Shown here: positions 11,628 through 24,300 of the stretch, piece after piece
How the letters are laid out: every line of letters starts with the position of its first letter
Position numbering within the stretch: the first letter of the stretch is position 1
Assembly: GCF_028009165.1 (NCBI RefSeq)
Contig: NC_079242.1
Location: forward strand, 3,844,001 to 3,908,000
DNA: 64,000 nucleotides
Direction of reading: 5' to 3'
Origin: Akanthomyces muscarius
Lineage: Eukaryota; Ascomycota; Sordariomycetes; Hypocreales; Cordycipitaceae
Position numbers and translations under genes: made by a program
The notes under the pieces: model-generated
Seen by the model: only the letters and a program-made list of their open reading frames with translations
What the model was told of the DNA's origin: nothing
Databases searched by the model: none

Positions 11628-13313
11628 TTACGCAGACTGCAGCTCTTCCGGCGCAACGTCCCAGTCCTCCTCTTCGCTCCAGACGGGCGCCACCACGAAG
11701 CGGCCCATGATCTTGCCCATGCCGACGCAGTCGCCGCCGGTCGGGCGCGCGCTGGCGCCGGCGCTGACGACGACGGGCTTCTCGTCGCTCTCCTCGACGA
11801 TGACGGCCGTCGTCAGGAAGTTCATGCCCGCGGCCGGGCTCATCTCGAGCACGTGCCCGCCCCAGTCGAGCTCGACCTTGCCCGACCGGCGCACGTTGAG
11901 GCGGCCAATCATGCCGCCCTGCGACAGGAACTGCGACTTGAAGCCGTGCTTGAGCTCGGCCTTGGCGCGCTCCTCCTCCGTCTCCTCGTCGTCGTCCTCG
12001 TCGTCCTCGTCGCCGCCGCTGCCGTTCTTGTCGTTGTCGCCGGTGAGGTCCACGGCCGTCTTGTCGGTGCTGGCGGGAATGTCGTCGACGCTGAGGGCCG
12101 ACGTCTCCTCCTTGACCTTGGCTGGTTCCTGCGGCGTGCTCGTCTCCTTGAGCGGCGGCATCAGCGGAGGGAATTGGAAGAGGTACAGCCGGCCGTCCTT
12201 GTTTGCAAGCTCGGGCGCGCTCTCGCCGTCGACCGTGACGGCGCCGAGCTCTCGCGCGAGCAGATCCAGGTCTGACTGGATCATCTTGCTCTCGGGATCT
12301 TGAGGCAGAGCCTTCTTGACCTTGACTGGTGCCGCAGTAGCAGCCTTATCTTCCACCTTGGGCACTGTGGCAAGGTCGACGTCCATTGCGTCTTCTGCCG
12401 CGGGCTCCTCCTTGATCAGAGGCTTGGACCCCGTGCCCCAGACGCCCTCCTCGGGCTGATCGGAAGGTGGCAGCGTCCCTGATTCTCCGTCCACCCAGAG
12501 GCTTTCCTCCTCACCGGTGGCATTCTCCTTTGCTTCCAGCTCAGCCGTCGTAGCCACGACAATTTCGGCCTCCTTATGCTCCTTGCGATATATGCCCATG
12601 GGCATTTTGCTCGAGTCCTTGGAGCTCAGCGCATGAATCATGGCCTCGTCTTCGCTGTCCAGCTCCTCCTCGGGCGACATGATGTGTAGTTTATCGGCGT
12701 TGATTCGTGGTTCTCGGTAGATGTCTCGTCCTTGTGCGAAGCTGAGACCCTTGGACTCAGACTTCATCCCGCGGGCACCAAAGCCGCCGCCACCACCGCC
12801 GATGCTACTACCACCACCGCCAAACCATCCGCTGCCGCCTCTGCCCGGACCTGTCCTTTGCGTTAGAGCTTTGTTCAAGTAGCTGCCTCCTCCTGTAGAC
12901 TTACCCGCTCCATTGCCGGAAGAGAATGGGCCACTGGCTCCGGAAATGATACGACCAAACCCTCCCCTGCCCATTGTGTCACCGCGACTTCTTTTGCTGC
13001 GGAAACGCGAGCGCCCACGAGCTTTGCGCTCCTCCGCGGCACGCTCGCTCGCCTTCTTCTCTTCCTGTCGCGCCAGGCTATCTCGCTCGGCCTCGTCTCG
13101 ACGCACATTCCTTGGCCGGAATCGTCCTGCAGCTGGTGCTCGTGTGGCTCGTGTTGCGCCCCCGCGACTCGCAGGTGCCGTCTCGCTTGAAGCGGCCGCT
13201 GGTGCGTCAGTCGACGTTGACGCAGGCGCCGGCGCATCGGGTGCTGGTCGTTCGGTACCGGCACTGGCCGCTCCTCTGCGGGTGCCACGCGCTGGTGCTC
13301 TGCCGCGAACCAT
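11628..13313 (-). CDS. RPC4: DNA-directed RNA polymerase III subunit RPC4 (Rpc53 family)
   Basis: Subunit of nuclear RNA polymerase III; with Rpc37 it acts in termination and reinitiation on tRNA and 5S genes. The call rests on the C-terminal RPC4 region: GMIGRLNVRRSGKVELDWGG, followed by a block ending in MGKIMGRFVVAPVW near the C terminus. The N-terminal half is basic and disordered, with Ala/Pro-, Arg- and Gly-rich tracts, and an acidic stretch (GGDEDDEDDDEETEEE) precedes the conserved domain, as usual in this family. The reading frame is open to an upstream Met at 13478 (616 aa), but the added 55 residues look like untranslated leader. The start at 13313 (MVRGRAPARG) gives 561 aa and is preferred; this choice is inference. 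No intron is needed. It lies in the same orientation as UreD, 384 bp away, with no functional link. Confidence 0.85.
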   Translation of the reverse strand: MVRGRAPARGTRRGAASAGTERPAPDAPAPASTSTDAPAAASSETAPASRGGATRATRAPAAGRFRPRNVRRDEAERDSLARQEEKKASERAAEERKARGRSRFRSKRSRGDTMGRGGFGRIISGASGPFSSGNGAGKSTGGGSYLNKALTQRTGPGRGGSGWFGGGGSSIGGGGGGFGARGMKSESKGLSFAQGRDIYREPRINADKLHIMSPEEELDSEDEAMIHALSSKDSSKMPMGIYRKEHKEAEIVVATTAELEAKENATGEEESLWVDGESGTLPPSDQPEEGVWGTGSKPLIKEEPAAEDAMDVDLATVPKVEDKAATAAPVKVKKALPQDPESKMIQSDLDLLARELGAVTVDGESAPELANKDGRLYLFQFPPLMPPLKETSTPQEPAKVKEETSALSVDDIPASTDKTAVDLTGDNDKNGSGGDEDDEDDDEETEEERAKAELKHGFKSQFLSQGGMIGRLNVRRSGKVELDWGGHVLEMSPAAGMNFLTTAVIVEESDEKPVVVSAGASARPTGGDCVGMGKIMGRFVVAPVWSEEEDWDVAPEELQSA

Positions 13314-13697
13314 AATGACTGGGAGCTTCGTATGGGTATTAGAAAACGAGTCCGACAGTAGCCAGACAGCTGAGGAAGCAAGCGATTGAAGCTGGTTGAA
13401 GCTTGAAAATTTGGGCGGTGGAGTGAAGACTTGGTGGGGCTCGAGTTCTGCCGCTGTAGTGGGCTGAGTTGGCGGCATCTACAGCGCATCTGCCCACTGA
13501 CTACGTCTTTCCGAAACATATAACTGAACAATTGGACTGAATGAAAAATTTCGGTAGAAAAAGTCAGAAGAATCCACAGTAATGTGCAAGTAGTTGGGCA
13601 TGGAATGGCAAAATAATCTGCACAATGCAAAGCGCGCTATATCACAGTATCTGTACTCTATGCCGGGTATCAAGCAGATATGCGCCGTGTAAAGAAA
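13314..13697. other. RPC4 promoter / ureD 3' flank
   Basis: Contains the upstream sequence of RPC4 and the 3' flank of the urease accessory gene, both on the minus strand. No further gene or clear motif seen. Confidence 0.6.
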
Positions 13698-14681
13698 TCA
13701 TCGAACACACATGAGGGCATCTTCTCCAAAATTGGCTTCAATACTGCCTTCTCTAAAAAGCATTGACCCAATCCATTCTCGCCCAGCCTCTACTGCCGTG
13801 GCGGCAAACTTGACCACAACACAGCCGCGGACATTGGCGGCCGACCACAACACCCCTTCCACCGTCTCCATGTCGATTCTCCAAGAGCGCCACTGCTCGT
13901 GCTCCGTCATGCTGTCATCGGCAGCTTTGCGAGCTTCCGCCGTCCGGAAGTCTCGGGATCCCAGGCGAGGAAGAGCGGCAAACTCGGCGAGGAAGAAGTC
14001 GCCCAGAGGCCTCATCAGGTCGCCCCGCAGAATGAGCGTGCCGAAGATTCCCATCTTGTGCATGACTTTGCGTAGAGGCCCGTCGCTGGAAGAGCCGCCA
14101 TCGCCGGCCAGAATGACCTTGTCGCGGACCAGCAGCCTGTCTTTGCCGGCCTCGTCGAGCAGCCACACCTCGTTGCGGCCTGTCCACTGGAAAAAGCTCC
14201 AGTCTTCGCCTCTCGCTGTCCTCCCTTGGGTGACCCAGTCCAAAAGACAGAGTGACGAGCCTGGTCTAGTTTTGAAAATCTGCGTCTGCGCATAGACGCT
14301 CTCTTCAAACGGCTGTACGGGATCCGGCAGGAGGCACATGGCACCGCCGGCCTCAATCTCGACGCTCATGACCTGGCTCGTCAAGACGGACTTTGACGGA
14401 GACTTGAAGACCTTTGTGTGTCCCTGAGTCACGAGGCTGAGCTTTGAGCCTTTTTTGACCTTGACGGAGAGATCAACCGAGTCGCCGCCGACCAGCCCAC
14501 CGCCGTACGAGAGCAGAAAGACGAGAACGCTGCTCTGGTTGCTGGAAGGAGATGGTGAGATGAGTTTGAGGGGGTACTGGTATCTCATGATTTCGAGTCC
14601 GGTACCGCCAGACGGGAGCGGTCCGGCCACGATGCTGCCCCCTCCGGCCGTGGGCGTAGACTTGGGAAACGGTGAAGTCAT
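13698..14681 (-). CDS. ureD: Urease accessory protein UreD (UreH family)
   Basis: Metallochaperone scaffold that binds apo-urease with UreF and UreG for GTP-dependent nickel insertion, allowing urea use as a nitrogen source. It is a single-exon gene of 327 residues, a normal length for fungal UreD. Family features are the opening SPTAGGG-type region leading to LISPS, then LSYGGGLVGGDSVDLSVKV, SKLSLVTQGHTKVFKS, and the MCLLPDPVQPFEESVYAQTQ block, all in the expected order. The start at 14681 (MTSPFPKSTPTAGGG) is the first Met of the frame. The stop lies 384 bp from the RPC4 start. Urease and the other accessory genes are not in the window. Confidence 0.92.
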   Translation of the reverse strand: MTSPFPKSTPTAGGGSIVAGPLPSGGTGLEIMRYQYPLKLISPSPSSNQSSVLVFLLSYGGGLVGGDSVDLSVKVKKGSKLSLVTQGHTKVFKSPSKSVLTSQVMSVEIEAGGAMCLLPDPVQPFEESVYAQTQIFKTRPGSSLCLLDWVTQGRTARGEDWSFFQWTGRNEVWLLDEAGKDRLLVRDKVILAGDGGSSSDGPLRKVMHKMGIFGTLILRGDLMRPLGDFFLAEFAALPRLGSRDFRTAEARKAADDSMTEHEQWRSWRIDMETVEGVLWSAANVRGCVVVKFAATAVEAGREWIGSMLFREGSIEANFGEDALMCVR

Positions 14682-15326
14682 ACTGACAGGGCGGCCCGAT
14701 TCTCAAAGTGGTATTGGCTTTGACTAAACATCCCGATGCAGGCAATTCAGGAACGAGAAGTGATTGGGAAATTTTATGAGAAATGTTGTGGCCTCATTTC
14801 GTCGCTGGTGGTGATGATGGTGAGATGCCGAATATCGGAGGCGTCTGATGATAGCTGCAATCGGGCAACTACAATGGACGGTACTCCGTAGATAGCGTCT
14901 AATTAGCTAGCGGCCAGCCACCTAAATAAAAGCCGGAACAACAATCTTCCACAGGTGTAGACTTGCGATTATTTCTAGGCGTGTTGGCCTCTGAAAAGGT
15001 TTCTCAAGCTCAGTAATTAAATGGCAATATTGTCTTTTGGTTTGTTCAGAAAGCAACTTTTCGACAATGTCATACAAAGAAAGAAAGCCTTTACGAGTAC
15101 AGTAGCCGGCACGCAAAGCATTATTCACGCTTCATCAGCTAGTGGATAGGTACTTTCCGCTATAAGTATGTGTGATTATAATCTAACAAAACACAATGTA
15201 ACATGTATCGCACTCCTCCCTTTCTCTCCGTCTTTCTCCTTTTTGTTCTATCTTTGGGTCCTCTTGACTAGTCATTTTGCGTTTTTTTTTTTTTTTTTTT
15301 GGTTGGCTTCATTCCAACCCAATTTC
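14682..15326. other. ureD promoter / NRPS 3' flank
   Basis: A 645-bp spacer between two minus-strand genes. It contains a 19-nt poly-T run (15282-15300) just past the stop codon of the NRPS gene. No additional gene is seen. Confidence 0.6.
15282..15300. repeat. Poly-T tract (19 nt)
   Basis: Run of T immediately 3' to the NRPS stop codon, on the strand opposite to the gene (poly-A in the transcript direction). Confidence 0.85.
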
Positions 15327-18300
15327 TTAAACTTCCATCTCTCTGCTGCTCCTCTCAACCAGTTCTGCCAAGCGCTTTGCAAAGATGCCCGCCATGTCCT
15401 TGAGCCCCTCCACATCACGCAAGCTCGCGTGACCGCCAATGCCAACAGCCACGTTGCCAGTCTCTGGGCTGACGCCAACATCGGCGTATACCGCTTCGGT
15501 CGTGACCACGGATGTGTCGAGTCCCTCGACCGAACTCTGCGCAGTCAAGGGCTCCACGGAAGCATAGTCTGACGGCACGCCCAGAGGCCATGGCTGCAGG
15601 ATTGCATCGCCCTGCGACGCGCCGGATGACTTAAGCATAATTTCGTCATTCCAGAGAATGTTCAAGTGCGTGTTGAAAAGACGTGAGCCGGCGGCGGCGG
15701 CGGCTTGGGTGGCCGTCGCCGTCGCTGCCCACTCCATCACGTCCCGCAGACGGCTTTGCTCGTAGCCCGAGCGAGCGTGCATCTTTTCTTGCATGCCCTG
15801 TAGGGCTTCCCTTGTGGCGCTCGTTTTGTCGGACTCGTGCTCCTTGATGAGGTTCTCGGGTACGCCGATCGGCAGCATATTGACGGTGGGACTAGCCAGA
15901 CGGTCCATGCCATCCATCTCAGACGATCGTCCGGCCGTGTAGTAGCCAAATACCGGAGAGCAGCGCGCGTTCGTGGTATCTGCCAGCATTCGTCCAAAGG
16001 CGACGACAATCAGACACTGCACAGTGACTCCGTATGCGCGAGCCGCAGCCTCGAGAGCGGCTTTGCTGGTCTCGTCGCAGTCAAACACGACAAATGGCCT
16101 CCTTTGGCGAGGCGCATCCTCTTTGATCGCGGTGCGCGGCTCCAAGACGGTAGGTTCGCAGCCTTGCAGGGCTTTCTTCCAGAATTCTTGCTCGTTGTTG
16201 GCTCGGAGATCTTTCAATGTGGTTTCAACGAACTTGGAAAAGGACAAGGCCGCGGGCTGCGCTTCTTGCGCATCGCCCCGGTAGAGACGGGTCAGATCGT
16301 CGACGAGAATGCCAACGCTCCAGGCGTCGTACACGGTATGGTGCATCCTCATGAGCACAGCATCGCCGCGAGCGCCTCCGCGAACAAGACAAAGGTGAAC
16401 AGGGGGGTCGTACAGCGACGACGGACGCCGGTAAAGCTTTGAAATCTCCGCCTTGACAAAGGTCTCCAGGTCGCTGGACTCTGGCACCTGCAGCACCGTG
16501 AAGGACTCAGCTGCCTGTGCGGCGTTCGGTCTCAAGATGACCTGGACGGCGACTGTAGGCTTGACTTGAGCAAAGCAGGTCCGCAGGGAATCGTTTCTTT
16601 GTATGAGAGACACCCAAGCGCTCCGTAGGCGGTCCACTTGCAGTTCGCTTGTCGTCCTGAAAACCCATGTTGGTTCATACAATGTCTTTCCAGAGCGCAG
16701 CCAGAGCGCCAAGTGGAATTCTTGACCAGCCAGTACCGGCAATACGTCTTGCACATCCTCGGGTTTTTTGCCTAGCTTGGAGAGGGCTTGCTGTCTGATC
16801 TCTCGGTCGACCGACGAGACTGTGACCTCGGCGCCAGCTGGCGTTTCGCGCGCCGAGTCCTGCCTGGTTGCTTTCGCAAGGGCCACTTCGCAAAGCTTGC
16901 CTAGCTTTGCATTGCGCAGAATGTCCATGGTTGTCAGTGGAATCTGGGCTCGCCTGCACGCGCCAGCCACACGGATCGCCACGATGGAGTCGACACCGAG
17001 GGAGAAGATGCTGGTGTGCGCATCCATCTTCTCAGACGAGTTGTCTGTGGTCTCCGACAGTATTTTGATCAGAGAGCTCAGGTAGCGTTCGGTGGCGTCC
17101 AAATTGTACGCAGCAGGTGTCGCCTCGTTCGCCGTTGCAAGCCCAGGTGCTGGCAGTTCGGCGAGTAGACCCGGAGAAGCAATGGCGCGTTCATCAGCGC
17201 GCTTTTGGACACTCTCGTAGCTTTCGACAAGTAGCCGTACTACATCATCCGTGATTTCTTCTGAGAGCTTGGAGTAGACTTGGAGCTGGAGAGTGTCATC
17301 CCCGTTCTGGTGAATCTCAACAACCAAGTCGTATTGGGACGGAGGAAGAGCCTTCTGCTCTCCTTCAGGCTGCTCAGGTGATGCAGGCCATTTCGGCTCC
17401 TCCGAGTCCTCGCCTCTTCGGAAGACGAAAAGAACTTCGAATAGCTGCTCGTTGTGAGCATCAGTCTGTCTCCACAGCTGTTGAATATCGGACAGCGAGG
17501 CATGCACATGCTCCAAGGCATCATTCTGCAACGCTTGCAAGTCACGCAAGTAGCGGCTGTTGCTGAATGACCCTTCCTTCAAACAGATTCTCAGAGGCAC
17601 TGTGTTGAGCATCGGGCCAGCCACCTCATCTGCGCCCGGCAGGACAAGTCTCGCAGCATGAACTTGACCCATGACAACATCTCTGGACTTGGTGTGCGCG
17701 CCGATGGCCTTGCCGACCGCCAATTGGCAGATAGTCTGGACGGTCACCCCTTCCTCAGCACACCATTTCTCCAACAGAGACACGTCCTGAGTCAGCTCGA
17801 CAGTGCGGGCAGTAATTTTATTTTGGCTTGGCTCGGAAGCTGCCACGCCATGATAGCCCGCCAGGCTGTCGACCCAGAACGATGCGGATTCCGACGCTGC
17901 CGCTTGTATCGCCGTTGCGAACTCATAAAACGGCTTGCGCTCGGGGACGTCGGAGTCGTGCATGAGCGCCCAGAGGTCGTTAAAAATGAAGCCAATTGAG
18001 ACTCCGTCATAGGTAGCGTGATGCAGAGAAACAACGAGCACGGCGTGTTGCGGGCCACGAACGACTGTTGCGCCAACGGGAGGTCTCTCGAACGATGCAA
18101 TATTGACGAATCTCGTGCGCCCAGTCACGTTGTCAATGGCTGCTTGTACAGAATCTGCAACTTCAACTTCGCTCCAATTCGGGACTGGGTTCTGATGCAC
18201 TGCGCCGACAAGCTGCGCACGTGGCCCTTTGGTCTCGTGGAAGGAAGTTCTCAGAATGTCGTGTTTGGCGACGAGGCTGAACCACGCTGCTTTCGCTTTG

Positions 18301-21300
18301 GCGTTGTCGATGCCTTGTGGCAGCTCAACCACATGGTGGTGGGAATACAGCGACGGGTCCATCATGACAGTGGCTGTAACCATGCCGGCTTGGAGTGGTG
18401 TCAACGGGTATACGGCAACGACATCATTCAGTGATTCTGTTGTAGAGCCAGAAATCATATCTTTGGACCAGTATTTCTCGATGGGAGTATCGACAGACTT
18501 GCCGACCGACCCTTGAGTGGCCAGTCCAGAAGCTGCGCCACTCGTGTTATGCTTGTGTTCAATATGCGCCGCTAGCTTGGCTATGCTTGGATTCCTGAGC
18601 ACGTCGGCACCGGAAACTTGGAACCCAGTTTGGCGGAGCATCTTTGAGAATCGAATGGTCGTAATCGAATCAATATCGTACTTGATGAGTGGCGCCGTCC
18701 TGCTAATCTCGATTGGGGTACAATCCGAGAATTCCGCAACAATATCTCGAAGCTGCTCCTCTATCGGCGACCAATGGTGATCTTCAGGCTGGGTTTCAAC
18801 CTTCTTCTTCAGACTATTCTCCGATACCTTGATAAGCTTGTCTTGGCCGTGTAAAAGGTCTGACACAATGCTCTGCATTTCGTCAAGCAAGCTCGTCAAT
18901 TCCTCGGCCGTCTCAAACATGGTCGAGCTTGCCCGCAAAGTTACCGTGTCAGTAGCCGAGTCTGCCTCGCACTCAAGGGCCAACTCAAAGTCGAGGAACA
19001 TTTCGCCTTCAACCTGTTGAAGGACTCTCGGTTCGTCATCGACTGCATTCCCGGGAGGCCCGGTTCTCGTAAAGGAAAACAAACTGGAGAACAGCGAGCC
19101 CGAAATCCCCAGCCACCGTTGCAAAGATCGCAGAGATGTATATTGGTATCCCATGGACGTGTACAGCCTGTCTTGAGTTGTCTTGACCAGTTCAGATAGC
19201 GTCTTTCCATCTGCGCCCAGATGAAGTCGTTGAGGGATTGTCGAGATGCAAGGTGCGGCCATTGACTCGATGCCTTCTACTTCAACAGATCGTCCCGAGA
19301 GGACAACGCCGTAGACCAAATCGTCACGCTGCAGTTTCTGTGACAACACGTACCCGAATGCTCCTTGGTTGACAGCTGACAACGTAGTATTGATTTGGGA
19401 GCACAGTCCTTCTAGGCCGCCCAGACTTGCGCTCAAAGTTTTTGTCGCACTTCTCCTGGATTTTGGAACCGTCGAATCCGTGCTAGGATGGTACTCGCGG
19501 AACAAGTCTGTCCAGTACTTTCTGGCATCGCCGTGGTTGTGCTGCTGGGCTGCGATATGTTTCAATAAAGGCAAAACAGATGGTCTCTGTACCAAGTCTT
19601 GGCCCTTGTAAGCTGCCTCAAAGTCTTCAAAGATCAACTTGATAGAAGCTCCATCATACAGCGAATGATGGATCGAGAGCATGAAAAGAGGTGACCTGTC
19701 TGTAGATTCGGCATCGTTAATGGCCGTAGTAAACCTGAGGGGAGGTAGCTTGTCGATGTTGGCCACAATGTCGTTCGCCAAATCTTTCTTGGAAGAGTTT
19801 AGTTGAGCTTCCAACTCGCCTGGGCGTCCCGAGATATGTTTCCAGCGAGGTTCAGAATATTCGTCTTCGAGAACGAGCTGAACAATGTCGTCTCCTAGTC
19901 TGGAGAAGCAAGTTCGGAGTAACTCATTGTTCCTAATAACGGGAATCCACGCCGCCTTGACGCTTTCAATCGATATCCTCGGCCCCAGCTCAAATACCAT
20001 ATGAGACACATACTCATTCTCAGCTTCAGACTCGTGGGTCATTGTATGCGCCACGAGTATCTCTTGTAGCGGCATGCACGGTCGGACTGACTCGATGTGC
20101 GTTATACCCTGAATTTGTAAAAGCTTCCTGGCTCGTCTTTCAAGGTCTCCGAAATGCTCATTTATTGTCTTGGAGCTGATTGGTGCGTCACCGTGAGCAG
20201 ACTTTGCTTCGTAGCTCATGCGGCACAAGTCCTCGACGGTCGGGTTCTGTAGCAGCCGAGCCACGGGTAGGTTGTATCCAAGTCTTCTGAAAGTGAATGA
20301 AAGCTTGACTGCGGAAACACTGTCAAACCCAAGCTGGAACAAAGTGCTTGCTGGCCCAACGGGACGGCCCTCGTCACGCGGCACGACACTTTCAATTACC
20401 GATAACATGTCCCTTTCCGCCAGAGTCAAGTCTCTCGATGGCAGTTGTCTTTCGGTGTCTGTTTCTGCGGAAGTATCTCCAAACAGCTCACCGAGTGAAA
20501 TAGAGCGGAATAATTGCTCCAGAGTTTTGGCGTCTGTCTTTGCCGAAGTGTCCCTCAGAGGGATCATCGTCACGGGAATGATAAAGTCGGGGACCATGTA
20601 GGCTGGCAGCGTCTGACTACAAGCCTCTTGGAGGCTGTCCTGTCGATTCTCTTGGGCCCACTGAAGCTTTTCACTTTGAGGAGCCCCAAGAGGGGCCAAA
20701 AAGGACACCAGAAACTGTTTGGAAGTGCCGGGGTGCTTGAGAAGAAGCGTGACGACATCGCTTTCTGTCGAAGATAAGGAGCGCACAACTTCCGATACCT
20801 CGCCAAGCTCCAATCTCTGTCCACGGACCTTGACTTGTTCGTCCTTCCGCCCGAGGAAAAGAATCGAGTTGTCAGCATCCATTCGCACAATATCGCCAGT
20901 CCTGTACATTCTCTTGCCATTGATCTCACAGAACCCCTTGGCTTCGGGCCGGTTCAAGTATCCGTTGGCCACCAAGCTTCCTTCGAAAACAAGCTCGCCC
21001 GCCATGCCCTTTTTGACATGAGTATCTGCTCCAGGAACCAGGACATGAGCGACACTATCGCCCAAAGGATTACCAATACAGCGGGTGTCGGAGTTTGGTA
21101 AAATGAGCGCCGCAGTGCAACCGACCGTGACTTCTGTTGGTCCGTAGGCATTCACCAGAGAAACGTTTGCCGACGACGCCCAGATCTGTTGCGTCTTGGG
21201 TGTCATCTTTTCTCCTCCGACCGCGAGATAGACAAGATGCGGAGTGTCCTCAGGAAGCAAGCCAGTTTGATCTAAAAGAGACGGAACGATGCCCGTATGC

Positions 21301-24300
21301 GTCACGTTCAGCTCCTTCAATGTTCGCGGAAGATCATCAAGCATTGACAAGCGTTCGCCAGTGACCGCGCAGAGGCCGAACCGCCACGCTAGAAACATCT
21401 CTCCGATGTGGACATCAAACGCCCTGCTGGCCAAATTGAGGAATTTACCAACACCTCCAAGCTCCAGAGACTTGGGGCACACATCGCCGATAAACTCTCC
21501 CCATGAGCTGCTGAAGGAGCTCAAGTTCTGCCTGCTGACTCGAACGCCCTTTGGGGCACCTGTGGAGCCAGATGTGTATAGCAGGTAAGCATCGCGATCT
21601 GCCGGGTGAGTATCGGGAATGTTTGAAGTGTCTCTAGTAGCCACATCTTCCAGGAAGGATTTGTCTTTTACGTCGAGCAGAAGCGTGTCCACCGGCAGTT
21701 CCACTTCGTCGAAAGTGTCGTCACAGACGAACGCCAGGGCGGCGCTGCTGTCTTTGAGCAGGAACGACTTGCGATCCGCAGGCAGTGACATTTCGATAGG
21801 AACATATGTGCACCCGGATTTCAGGATGCCAATGATTACGGCGAACGCGATCAGAGAACGATCCAGAGAGACGCCGACAGCTCGACCGGCAATGTCGAAG
21901 CTGATGATGAGATTTGCGATTTGGTTAGCAACCTGGTTGAATTGCTCGTAGTTCCAGAACTCGGTGAGAATTCTGCCATCGTCCAAGAAGTGCGTAGCGA
22001 CCTCGACCGCCTTCCAGTCTGGATGCTGCTTAGCCCATGTCTCAACGTAGGATACGGGCCCAACAATGGGTGGGTACTGAGCCACGACCTTTGAAGAGCA
22101 AATCGAAAGGAGACTGGAAGGAAATTGCTCTGTGAGCTGGTTCAAGCTTGTATCCGGGGTGGCGGCTTCAAAGGCAATGACCAATGCGTCGAGCTGCTGC
22201 AGGAAAAGCTTCTGTAGGTCCGAGGTCATCAGCGTCTCATCGACAGACAGGGAAAGGGTGATGGTGTCATCGCCGTTCTCGAACACATTGAGAGCGAATT
22301 CGTGGTCCACCACAGGATCCAAGACATCTTTGATTTCGCGCCAGGGTGCAGAGCTACCGCGGCCATCTTGGTTGTGGGGATGTAGGACGAAGATGGCTGG
22401 GTAGAGAGCCTCTTTTTGACCTCTACGCAGAGTCTTGCGCACTTGAGTAGACTCGGGAGGCCCATGTCGGATGCCTTCCATTACCAGGCTCTGTTGTTTC
22501 AGGACCAACTCCTTCAGGCTGCCGCCAGGTTTAAATGGAACGGGATATGTTGCCGACAATGGAGCCATGGCATCTACGAGGCGCGAATTCATCAGCCTCT
22601 CAGAACGCACTTCACCGAATAGGACGCTCTCAGACTCGCGGTGCTCGACAAGCATAGATCCAAAGGCAACACGGAAGAGAGGGCCTAGGGATGTTGCTCC
22701 TAATCGTCGCGCCAATGCAGCGAGCTTGGAGGTCAGATTCGTCGATTTCATTTCAGTGGTACGATGCCGGATCTGCTTCGGAGCTGCTTCCACACTGCTG
22801 GACTCGGCGTCGTCGAGATCTTCTGGCTGCGCAAAGGGGCCCAGACAGTCGTGCCAAAATTTTGCGGCAGCCGACTTGTCAGTTCGCAATATCAGCCTGC
22901 TAAGCGCCTCTGCCGCCTGACAGCGTTCGCCAAGGGCCTTGCCGGAGGTGTACGCGGCGGCAACGTCGTTCATTAGATGGTTTATCATATCTCCATCGTA
23001 CAGAGAATGATGAATTGTTAAAACCATCACTTTGCGATCCTGGTGTGAAAGAATATTAACCTGCCAAAGGGGAGAAGAAAAGGTCTTGTTGTGCTGCGCA
23101 GCTGCGAATTTGTCCCGGATCGCTTTGATCGATAGCTGCAAATCATCGAACTCTGCAGTTGATTCTTCCCAGCTTACTGCAACTTCGTTGTGAATTACCT
23201 GGAGAAACATGGTCGACGACTCAGGGCGCTTTGCATGCTCTTGCTGCTCCAGGAGCGCTGTGGGAAGAAGACTTAGTCTTAAAATGTCGTGGGACTTGCA
23301 AACGCGCTCCCAGGCTGCGCGAACTTGCTCAATATCAGCGGTAGGAGGAACATTCCAGGCGAAGCTACCCCAATAGAGGGTAGGGCTCTTAAGCGTCTCT
23401 ACTAGCATTCCGTCTTGGAAGACGGTAGTCGGAAGCGTATAAAGTTGACTCGGGTCCTTGTCTAAGTAATTCGCGACGAGCGGCCTCCAACTTTCTAGTT
23501 GTTCATTGAAGAATGGTTCCCAGTCTTGGTTGGGCTGGCTCTTGACAGACAGGTGGCCGATCAAATCATCAATCGTTGCACTGTCCAACACTTGAACTGC
23601 AGAGATGGTGTGCCCGACATTCTTCAACTTTGAGCTCAGCCTGATTGCCCCGATTGAATCAACGCCAATCTCAGCAAGCGTTGTTGTTTTTGATAGAGAA
23701 GATGAAAAGATCTTGGCGACGCTTCGAATCGAGTCGAGGATGGGCTGGTGTTGGCTGTACCATTCGGAATCCACCTCTTCAGCATCCGCCTGCGATGTTG
23801 GCTCCGCTGACCACTCGGTGGCAAGGATCGTGAGTAACTGTTTGCGATTGACTTTAGCGGATTGATTACGCGGTATCGTTCTCAATGGGATAAAGATATC
23901 TGGAATCATATGTTGTGGAAGCTGAGTCCTGGCATGTCTCTTGACCGATTGTGCTATGCTTTGGGCCTCTTCCGTCTCTAGTATATAGGAGGTTTCATTT
24001 TGCGAAGAGTCTTGCTTTCCGCAGTCAATGAAGCAGACCAGAACGTCGCCTGTCGAGCTAGGAAGCTGAGTGAGTATTACTTCTGCGTGAACAACAGACT
24101 CGTGGGCCGCGGAACACACAGTCGAAATCTCGCCCATCTCGACACGCATGCCCCGAATCTTGACCAGGTCATCTTTTCTTCCAACAAAGTCAAAAGTTCC
24201 ATCGAGGAGTTGGCGAACATAATCTCCGGTATGATATACACGACACTTCAAGAACTCGTTCCATCTGAATTTCTTGTCGTTGCCGTTCTCGCTGTCCCAG

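Noticed and set aside
13314..13478. An N-terminal extension of RPC4 starting at 13478
   Set aside because: The extra 55 residues have no similarity to the family's basic N terminus, and the internal Met gives a more typical start.
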